5,098 nucleotides of DNA from Pseudomonadota bacterium (GTDB lineage: Bacteria; Pseudomonadota; Gammaproteobacteria; Steroidobacterales; GCA-2729495): NCBI GenBank assembly GCA_030836925.1, contig JAUPLK010000144.1, forward strand, positions 1 to 5,098, given 5' to 3'. The notes beneath the pieces were generated by a model. It saw only the letters and a list, made by a program, of their open reading frames with translations. It was not told the DNA's origin and ran no database searches. Below are positions 1-4,545 of this stretch, in pieces. The position numbers were made by a program, and so were the translations under genes. Position 1 is the stretch's first letter, and each line of letters begins with the position of its first letter.

Positions 1-1
1 G

Positions 2-544
2 GTGGAATGCGATGTGCGGGACCCGGCGCAGGTGGCTGCCGCGATGCGCGGTGTCACGCAGGTGATCAGCGTGATCGGTGCCAACCAGGTCGGTGGGCCG
101 AACAGCGCCGAGTTCGTCGATTACGGTGGCGTGAAAAACCTGGTCGATGCAGCCGTGGCGGAGAAGGTCAGTCACTTTGTGCTGCTCACGGCGATTGGTG
201 TGACCGATCCGGCGCATCCCTTCAACAAGGCCACCAAGGGTGCGCTGGGCTGGCGACTGAAGGGCGAAAACTACCTGCGTGCCAGTGGCCTCAGCTACAC
301 CATCGTCAGGCCCGGTGGGCTCGTCAACCAGCCGGCAGGTCAGCAGGGCTTGCGCATCGAACAGGGCGACAACTGGCGGCCGCTGCTGCGCAGTACCCTG
401 TCGCGGGACGACCTGGCGCTGGTGCTCATCGAGTCGCTGCACAATCCGGCCACCCGCCGTGCGACTTTCGAACTGGTTAACGATCCCGCCGCCGCTCCCG
501 GCGCCTGGCGCTCGGCCCTTTCCGGCCTCAAGCCCGATCCTTAA
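2..544 (+). CDS. Atypical SDR / NmrA-like NAD(P)-binding protein, 5'-truncated
   Basis: This is the C-terminal 180 codons of an NAD(P)-binding Rossmann-fold protein of the atypical short-chain dehydrogenase (NmrA-like, SDR_a5-like) type. The start and the N-terminal glycine-rich nucleotide-binding loop lie left of the window, so the GTG at 2 is probably an internal valine. Visible family features are the strand-end pattern CDVRDP (residues 3-8), the VISVIGA segment (22-28), HFVLLTAIGVTDPAHP (58-73), a KGENYLRASGL helix (88-98) and YTIVRPGGL (99-107), which is the classic post-catalytic motif of this group. A canonical YxxxK pair is not evident, as is common in atypical members. The frame ends at TAA (542-544). 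The substrate is unknown; related proteins act as sugar-nucleotide or quinone reductases or as redox sensors. It reads toward the protease gene but is separated from it by about 500 bases, so a shared function is not implied. Confidence 0.85.
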   Translation: MECDVRDPAQVAAAMRGVTQVISVIGANQVGGPNSAEFVDYGGVKNLVDAAVAEKVSHFVLLTAIGVTDPAHPFNKATKGALGWRLKGENYLRASGLSYTIVRPGGLVNQPAGQQGLRIEQGDNWRPLLRSTLSRDDLALVLIESLHNPATRRATFELVNDPAAAPGAWRSALSGLKPDP

Positions 545-555
545 GAACTCTTAAT
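540..555. promoter_or_regulatory. CTTAA direct repeat / AT-rich palindrome at the SDR stop codon
   Basis: CTTAAG (540-545) and CTTAAT (550-555) form a direct repeat with a 10-base period. The same bases also form an inverted repeat, TTAAGA-AC-TCTTAA (541-554). It stands out as AT-rich in GC-rich surroundings and overlaps the TAA stop of the upstream gene. Tandem CTTAA-type half sites about one helical turn apart are the kind of site bound by PmrA/QseB-like OmpR-family regulators, though the established PmrA box has an 11-base period. It could be an operator for the downstream transcript or a chance sequence. No convincing -10 element follows at a usual distance. Confidence 0.25.
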
Positions 556-565
556 TTGCACGCAA

Positions 566-583
566 GGCTCCCGCGAGGGGGCC
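566..583 (+). other. Perfect 7-bp hairpin with GNRA-type tetraloop
   Basis: GGCTCCC (566-572), loop GCGA (573-576) and GGGGGCC (577-583) form seven pairs, including one G-U. It lies 21 bases after the SDR stop codon. A GCGA loop fits the GNRA class, which favours a folded RNA. No T-run follows (the next bases are GGGTCCAG), so it is not a standard intrinsic terminator for the SDR gene. It may protect the 3' end or be the first stem of a leader RNA. Confidence 0.45.
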
Positions 584-603
584 GGGTCCAGTATGGCAAC
601 CGT

Positions 604-631
604 AGTCCCGCGAGACACCCCTCCCGGGACT
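604..631 (+). other. Inverted repeat AGTCCCG...CGGGACT
   Basis: The seven-base arms 604-610 and 625-631 are perfect reverse complements around a 14-base loop. An alternative short palindrome, TCCCGGGA (622-629), lies inside the right side. The C-rich part CCCCTCCC (618-625) could also pair, with a two-base bulge, with GGGAGCGGGG of the terminator-like hairpin's left arm (975-984), so this element is a speculative antiterminator partner. Confidence 0.35.
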
Positions 632-713
632 GCAGGCAAGCCGAAGGAGCGGCAGCACGTGGTGACGGTCGGGCGGCACCGGTGGGTTGCAGGAATTCCA
701 GCCTGATTCCCCC

Positions 714-737
714 CCTGTACAGGCAAGGCAGCTTGCC
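714..737 (+). other. Palindrome CCTGTACAGG overlapping hairpin GGCAAG-GCAG-CTTGCC
   Basis: CCTGTACAGG (714-723) is a perfect ten-base palindrome. Its last two bases begin a second perfect hairpin: 6-bp stem GGCAAG (722-727) with CTTGCC (732-737) and loop GCAG. The two cannot form fully at the same time. GCTTGCCGG (731-739) recurs exactly at 911-919. Confidence 0.35.
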
Positions 738-770
738 GGTGTCGCCAGACCGAACATGAAGCCGCGGCCC

Positions 771-809
771 TTCAGTGTGGCAGCTGAACCAGATACCCCT
801 GGTTTCAGC
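771..809 (+). other. Two mutually exclusive hairpins sharing a CTGAA segment
   Basis: GCTGAACCAG (783-792) pairs with CTGGTTTCAGC (799-809) as a 10-bp stem with one bulged T and loop ATACCC. The same CTGAA (784-788) can instead pair with TTCAG at 771-775. The order TTCAG, CTGAA, TTCAG is the arrangement expected of an RNA able to switch between two folds, but short complementary pentamers also arise by chance. Confidence 0.35.
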
Positions 810-974
810 ATGGGAGTGACGTTTAGGTCGAGGTTGTTGGTGATCTGGTGTCTCGGAATGCAGCGGGCCCTTTGTGTGCTCTGAATGGAACGCTCGCCGG
901 ATGAACCCGGGCTTGCCGGCTTCGCTGAAGCTCCTGCCACTTTCAGTCGTGTTGTTTCCGTTGTCGTGATGCAA

Positions 975-1020
975 GGGAGCGGGGTCTGCCAGGCCGGCAG
1001 ATCCCTCCTCCCGGTTTTTT
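975..1020 (+). terminator. Rho-independent-terminator-like hairpin just upstream of the protease ribosome binding site
   Basis: The inner stem pairs 981-990 (GGGGTCTGCC) with 996-1005 (GGCAGATCCC): ten pairs, one of them G-U, around the loop AGGCC. An outer stem pairs GGGAG (975-979) with CTCCC (1008-1012) across a small internal loop. GG and then six T residues (1015-1020) follow, the standard intrinsic-terminator form. It ends 7 bases before the Shine-Dalgarno sequence of the protease gene, leaving almost no room for a promoter downstream of it. It is therefore either an attenuator within the protease leader or the end of a separate upstream transcript, with partial readthrough into the operon. 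Confidence 0.65.
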
Positions 1021-1027
1021 CAATCCT

Positions 1028-1033
1028 GAGGAG
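1028..1033 (+). promoter_or_regulatory. Ribosome binding site GAGGAG that fixes the protease start
   Basis: GAGGAG lies 7 bases before the ATG at 1041, a near-ideal Shine-Dalgarno site. It decides between this start and the in-frame ATG at 885, which has no such site. The complementary hexamer CTCCTC sits at 1005-1010 in the right side of the terminator-like hairpin, so the site could be masked in an alternative fold. Confidence 0.75.
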
Positions 1034-1040
1034 TTTGTCG

Positions 1041-2477
1041 ATGCTTGCAGTCCGGTCCGGTATGTCTGTCAGAGTGTTGCGGTCTCTCGTTGTCGCCAGC
1101 CTGTTTTGCGGCCCACTGGCGCAGGCCGAATTGCCCGACTTCAAGCCGGTCATCCGGCGCAACCAGGCCAGCGTCGTCAATATCAGCACGACGCAGGATC
1201 TCAGAGCCGGTGGTGCCGGGGATCGTGGCTCTCCGGAGTTCGGACCGCCCGGCATGCCGCCGGAACTGGAGGAGTTTTTCCGGCGCTTCCGCGGCATGCC
1301 GATGCCCGGTCAGCCGGAAGGCCGTCGCGAGGCACGTTCGCTGGGCTCGGGTTTCATCATCTCTGCCGATGGCGAGATCCTGACCAATGCGCATGTGGTC
1401 GAGGGTGCTGACTCGATCGTCGTCAAGCTGTCGGACAACAGCGAAAAACCGGCCCGCCTGATCGGGCTCGACACGGCCTCCGATGTGGCTCTGCTGAAGA
1501 TCGAGGCCAGCGGCCTGCCCGCCGTTAAGCTCGGCGACTCGTCAACTGTGGAGGTGGGTGACTGGGTGCTGGCCATCGGCTCGCCCTTCGGTCTCGAGCA
1601 CTCGGTCACGCAGGGCATCGTGAGTGCGATCGGCCGCAGCCTGCCGGATGGCAACTACGTGCCCTTCATCCAGACCGATGTGGCCGTGAACCCCGGCAAT
1701 TCCGGTGGGCCGCTGTTCAACCTGCGTGGTGAAGTCGTGGGCATCAATTCGCAGATCTACAGCCGCAGTGGCGGATACATGGGGCTGTCTTTTGCCATCC
1801 CGGTGAATGTGGCCAGCAATGTTGCGCGCCAGCTGGCGGCAAATGGCCGGGTCGAGCGCGGCTGGCTCGGTATCGGCATCCAGGCGCTGAACGGCGAGCT
1901 GGCGAAGTCCTTCGGCCTCGACAAGGCGGCCGGCGCACTGGTCGGGCAGGTGGACAAGAGCGGTCCGGCCAGTCGCGCCGGGCTGAAATCCGGTGACGTG
2001 ATCCTCGCATTCAACGGCCAGCCGCTTGCACAGCATGCGGATCTGCCGCCGCTGGTCGGTGAAACCGCGCCGGGAACCACCGTGACGCTGAAGGTCTGGC
2101 GTGACAAGGCGATGCGCAATATTCCGGTCACCGTGGCACGCCTGAAAACTGCCGAGGACGAGAAGCTCGCCGACAATGCCGCGAGCGATCAGGCCGCGGG
2201 TGTGCTCAACATCCAGGTCGTGGCACTGACGCCGGAACAGCGTGAGGCCTCGGGTCTCGAATCCGGTGGTGTGCTGGTGGCGCGCGTCGCGGACGGTCCG
2301 GCGGCCCGGGCGGGACTCAGTCGCGGCGACATCATTCTCAGCCTCGACAGTCGCGCTGTCGACAACCCGGAGCAGCTGGCCAGGCTGGTGCAAAAGCTGC
2401 CGAAGGACCAGCCCGTGCCGATGCTCGTGCAGCGTGACGAGGCACGCCTGTTTCTGCCGCTGACGATTGGTGGCTGA
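1041..2477 (+). CDS. mucD: Periplasmic Do/HtrA-family serine endoprotease (MucD/DegP-like)
   Basis: This is a trypsin-fold ATP-independent protease and chaperone that degrades misfolded envelope proteins in the periplasm. The 478-residue product is close to the usual DegP/MucD length. Residues 1-29 are a Sec signal peptide: basic MLAVRSGMSVRVLR, a hydrophobic core, and an AQA site before ELPDF. The protease domain carries the full triad: His118 in TNAHVV, Asp148 in ASDVALLKI and Ser221 in GNSGGPL. A short glycine/proline-rich loop (about residues 45-85) precedes GSGFIIS. PDZ1 begins near GWLGIGIQ (273-365) and PDZ2 near LNIQVVALT (379-475), with carboxylate-binding-type loops and SRAGLKSGDVIL / ARAGLSRGDIIL repeats. 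The whole resembles Pseudomonas MucD as I remember it. ATG 1041 was chosen for its ribosome binding site and because the signal peptide then starts correctly; ATG 1062 is a possible alternative. It leads an apparent operon with the two-component genes. Confidence 0.95.
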   Translation: MLAVRSGMSVRVLRSLVVASLFCGPLAQAELPDFKPVIRRNQASVVNISTTQDLRAGGAGDRGSPEFGPPGMPPELEEFFRRFRGMPMPGQPEGRREARSLGSGFIISADGEILTNAHVVEGADSIVVKLSDNSEKPARLIGLDTASDVALLKIEASGLPAVKLGDSSTVEVGDWVLAIGSPFGLEHSVTQGIVSAIGRSLPDGNYVPFIQTDVAVNPGNSGGPLFNLRGEVVGINSQIYSRSGGYMGLSFAIPVNVASNVARQLAANGRVERGWLGIGIQALNGELAKSFGLDKAAGALVGQVDKSGPASRAGLKSGDVILAFNGQPLAQHADLPPLVGETAPGTTVTLKVWRDKAMRNIPVTVARLKTAEDEKLADNAASDQAAGVLNIQVVALTPEQREASGLESGGVLVARVADGPAARAGLSRGDIILSLDSRAVDNPEQLARLVQKLPKDQPVPMLVQRDEARLFLPLTIGG

Positions 2478-2502
2478 CTGCGGCCTGCTAGGATGGGCGG
2501 CA
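2467..2502 (+). promoter_or_regulatory. Possible internal extended -10 promoter for the response regulator, perhaps leaderless
   Basis: TTGGTG (2467-2472), a 16-base spacer and TGC-TAGGAT (2486-2494) resemble a sigma-70 promoter with an extended -10. Initiation 7-8 bases after the -10 would fall on or next to the A of ATG 2502, giving a leaderless message. The same bases (AGGATGG, 2490-2496) can instead be read as a modest ribosome binding site 5 bases from the ATG. Both readings rest on motif matching only. Confidence 0.3.
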
Positions 2503-3179
2503 TGCACCTGCTGCTCATCGAAGACGACCTGGACGCCGCCGGCTATCTGGTCAGGGCGCTGACCGAGGCCGGCTACCAGGTCGATCATGCTGCTGATGGC
2601 CGCGATGGCCTGTTCCATGCCACCGAGCGCAGTTACGATGGCATCATCGCCGACCGCATGTTGCCGTATCTCGATGGTCTGACGGTCATCGAGGTGCTGC
2701 GCAAGCAGGGCAACCGCACGCCGGTACTGATCCTGTCTGCGCTCGGTTCGGTCGATCATCGTGTCGAGGGGCTGCGTGCCGGCGGCGATGACTATCTGAC
2801 CAAGCCCTTCGCCTTGTCCGAACTGCTGGCGCGGATCGAGGCGCTGTTGCGTCGTGGCCAGGTGGCGCCGGCACCGGAGATGAAGCTGCGGCTGGCCGAT
2901 CTCGAGATGGACGTCCTCGCGCGGACGGTGATGCGTGCCGGCCGGCGCATCGACCTGACGGCGCGCGAGTTCAAGCTGCTGGAATTCCTGCTGCGTCGGG
3001 CCGGACAGGTGGTGACGCGCACCATGCTGCTCGAAGGGGTCTGGGACCTGCACTTCGATCCACAGACCAACGTGATCGATGTGCACATGAGCCGGCTGCG
3101 CCAGGCAGTCGACCGCGACTTTGACCGGCCGCTTATCCATACAGTCCGCGGTGCCGGCTATACGGTGCGGGCCGACTGA
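2502..3179 (+). CDS. OmpR/PhoB-family response regulator
   Basis: This is a two-component DNA-binding regulator of 225 residues, the usual size for the family. The receiver domain (1-115) opens with MHLLLIEDD, giving acidic residues E7, D8 and D9. It has phosphoacceptor Asp51 in IIADRMLP, the conserved Ser79 in LILSALG, the aromatic switch Tyr98 and Lys101 in YLTKPF. The winged-helix effector domain (about 128-224) shows LTAREFKLLEFLLRRAGQ, the recognition region NVIDVHMSRLRQAVD, and the C-terminal hairpin HTVRGAGYTVR. The start at 2502 is preferred over the in-frame ATG at 2493 because family members begin right at the first beta strand and the spacing to AGGATGG is better. The gene follows the protease stop by 24 bases and abuts the kinase gene, so its partner is surely that kinase. 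Its target genes cannot be read from sequence; the protease itself is a plausible one. It resembles QseB/PmrA/TctD-type regulators, but I do not assign an orthologue. Confidence 0.95.
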   Translation: MHLLLIEDDLDAAGYLVRALTEAGYQVDHAADGRDGLFHATERSYDGIIADRMLPYLDGLTVIEVLRKQGNRTPVLILSALGSVDHRVEGLRAGGDDYLTKPFALSELLARIEALLRRGQVAPAPEMKLRLADLEMDVLARTVMRAGRRIDLTAREFKLLEFLLRRAGQVVTRTMLLEGVWDLHFDPQTNVIDVHMSRLRQAVDRDFDRPLIHTVRGAGYTVRAD

Positions 3180-4532
3180 GTGCGCACCTCTGCACTGCGA
3201 CTGTCGGTGGTGTATGCGGCGATCTTCGCTGCGGCGCTGCTGGCACTGGTCTTTGTCATCTACCTGATCACCGCACGTTTCATCGACGCCGAAGTGGACA
3301 CGGCCATCGAGCGTGATGCGGCGGGTTTCCTCGAAGCCTATGCGCGGGGCGGGGTGAGGACCCTGGCCGCCGAGCTGAACCTGCGTGCCGAGAACTGGGG
3401 CCGGACCAACGCGGTGTACCTGCTCACCGATGAGCAGGGATTCGTGCTGGCCGGCAATCTGCCGGCCTGGCCGACCATGCGCCGTGTCGACGGCGCATGG
3501 GTCGATTTCGAGATCATGGTGCAGGGGGCCGGCTTCCAGAGCGAGCGGCCGGTGCGGGCCATGGTGCTGGAACCGGGATCCGGTCTGCGCCTCATGGTCG
3601 GTACCGACCTCAGCGAGCGGCATGCCCTGGGCCGGCGCTTCCTGGTTGCCGCCGGCGCGGGCAGCCTGCTGGTGACGATGCTCGCGCTGGGCATCGGCTA
3701 CCGCCAGAGCCAGCGCATCTTCGCCCGTGTGGCCGACGTCAGCCGCAGTTGCGCCGAGATCCTCGGCGGCAATCTCTCGCGCCGTCTGCCGGTGGCCGGT
3801 GCCGAGGACGAGTTCGATACCCTGGCCGTGGAGGTCAACGCACTGCTGGCCCGCCTGGCGCGCACCACGGAAATCCTGCGTGCCTCGCTGCACAGCGCTG
3901 CGCACGATCTGCGCAGTCCTATGCACCGCATGCGTCTGCGCATGGAGCGGGCGCTGGCTGATCCGGTGGCCGGTGCCTCGCGTGAGACGGTCGAGGTGAC
4001 GTTGCAGGATCTCGATCACATGCAGCGCGTGCTGACGGCGTTGTTGCAGATCGCGGAGGCGGAGAGCGGTGCGGTCGGTGCGCGGCCGGAGGCGGTCGCC
4101 ATGGATGTGCTGCTCGCCGAACTGGTCGAGCTGTATCAGCCGCAGGCGGAACAGCAGGGCATCACCCTGCAGGTGTTGCCTGGTGCCGGTCTGCAGGTCA
4201 TGGGACACCGCCAGTTGCTGGCGCAGGCAGTCGCCAACCTGATCGACAATGCACTCAAGTTCACGCCGGCCGGCGGCAGCGTGCGGCTCGCCGCGCAGGT
4301 GGACAGCGGTCGCCTGGTGCTCACGGTGGCCGACACCGGGCCCGGCATCGCCGCAGGTGATCGGGGCCGCGCCGTCGAGCCCTTCGTGCGCCTGAGCGAT
4401 ACGCCCTCGCGTGACGGCGCGGGCCTGGGCCTGAGTCTTGCGGCGGCTGTGGCGCGCCTGCACAGTGGCAGTCTGCGCCTCGACGACAACCACCCCGGCC
4501 TTCTGGTGACCCTCGATCTGCCACTTGCGTAG
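3180..4532 (+). CDS. Membrane sensor histidine kinase, HAMP type, partner of the upstream regulator
   Basis: This 450-residue inner-membrane kinase autophosphorylates and passes phosphate to the adjacent regulator. It starts with GTG at 3180, directly after the regulator's TGA (3177-3179), so translation is probably coupled; no strong ribosome binding site is visible. TM1 is about residues 8-31, a periplasmic sensor region follows (32-153), and TM2 is about 154-174. The HAMP linker spans 175-228. The H-box is SAAHDLRSPMHR with phosphoacceptor His242. The ATPase domain has the N-box NLIDNAL (353-359, with Asn357), the G1 box DTGPG (385-389), an F-like stretch EPFVRL (400-405) and the G2 box GAGLGLSL (413-420). 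The sensor region has no domain I can name; it includes a YLLTDEQGFVLAGNLP segment (80-95) that may be a small PDC-like fold. All catalytic boxes are present, so it should be active. The ligand is unknown. Confidence 0.94.
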   Translation: MRTSALRLSVVYAAIFAAALLALVFVIYLITARFIDAEVDTAIERDAAGFLEAYARGGVRTLAAELNLRAENWGRTNAVYLLTDEQGFVLAGNLPAWPTMRRVDGAWVDFEIMVQGAGFQSERPVRAMVLEPGSGLRLMVGTDLSERHALGRRFLVAAGAGSLLVTMLALGIGYRQSQRIFARVADVSRSCAEILGGNLSRRLPVAGAEDEFDTLAVEVNALLARLARTTEILRASLHSAAHDLRSPMHRMRLRMERALADPVAGASRETVEVTLQDLDHMQRVLTALLQIAEAESGAVGARPEAVAMDVLLAELVELYQPQAEQQGITLQVLPGAGLQVMGHRQLLAQAVANLIDNALKFTPAGGSVRLAAQVDSGRLVLTVADTGPGIAAGDRGRAVEPFVRLSDTPSRDGAGLGLSLAAAVARLHSGSLRLDDNHPGLLVTLDLPLA

Positions 4533-4545
4533 GAGCCGCTCCTAC
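4529..4545. repeat. Perfect 17-base palindrome carrying the stop codons of both convergent genes
   Basis: GTAGGAGC-C-GCTCCTAC is a perfect inverted repeat with a single central base. Its left TAG (4530-4532) ends the kinase gene, and its right CTA (4542-4544) is the TAG of the minus-strand gene, leaving only 9 bases between them. CCGCTCCT recurs at 4548-4555. A GTAGGAGC core is typical of REP elements in Pseudomonas and Xanthomonas relatives, so this may be a REP-derived remnant. It could act as a bidirectional 3' hairpin, although a one-base loop must open in RNA and no T-run follows. Confidence 0.55.

Larger units (their letters stand above)
545..1040 (+). other. Long non-coding, hairpin-rich region upstream of the protease gene (possible leader RNA)
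   Basis: No reading frame here looks like a protein: the short frames on both strands are arginine-, proline- and serine-rich with no recognisable motif or good ribosome binding site. The stretch is rich in inverted repeats: GGCTCCC-GCGA-GGGGGCC (566-583), AGTCCCG/CGGGACT (604-610 with 625-631), GGCAAG-GCAG-CTTGCC (722-737), a bulged 10-bp stem (783-792 with 799-809), GCTTC-GCT-GAAGC (919-931), and the terminator-like hairpin at 975-1012. GGCAAGCC (635-642) is also perfectly complementary to GGCTTGCC (910-917), which could close a large domain. I recognise no known RNA family: no RNase P, tmRNA, SRP RNA or common riboswitch core was seen. It may be a structured 5' leader, a separate small RNA, or simply a long intergenic spacer. 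Confidence 0.45.

Noticed and set aside
858..884. Eight-codon mini-ORF MQRALCVL ending directly before ATG 885
   Set aside because: It has no clear ribosome site and no run of one amino acid as in classic leader peptides, so it is most likely chance.
888..930. Sigma-E-like promoter (GGAAC- or GAACC-type -35 elements) before the protease
   Set aside because: No matching TCTGA/TCAAA -10 lies at about 16 bases, so the match is too weak to annotate.
545..1020. RNase P RNA, tmRNA, SRP RNA or cobalamin riboswitch
   Set aside because: Their hallmark conserved cores were looked for by eye and not found.
885..1040. In-frame ATG at 885 adding 52 residues to the protease
   Set aside because: There is no ribosome binding site, the added residues include the terminator-like hairpin, and the signal peptide would be buried. 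ATG 1041 has GAGGAG at the right distance.
1098..1130. Lipobox in the protease signal peptide (SLFC at residues 20-23)
   Set aside because: Phe precedes the Cys where Gly, Ala or Ser is needed, and a good AQA signal-peptidase I site follows at residue 29.
528..1297. Minus-strand frames of 148 and 248 codons across the leader
   Set aside because: They overlap the ends of real genes, are low-complexity and rich in Arg, Pro and Ser, and lack any motif.
1542..4493. A 983-codon open frame on the minus strand, antisense to the protease, regulator and kinase genes
   Set aside because: It covers three strongly supported genes on the other strand, and its translation is dominated by His, Gln, Arg and Ala with no domain. 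This is the usual mirror of high-GC codon bias. It also has no ribosome site or relation to gene borders.
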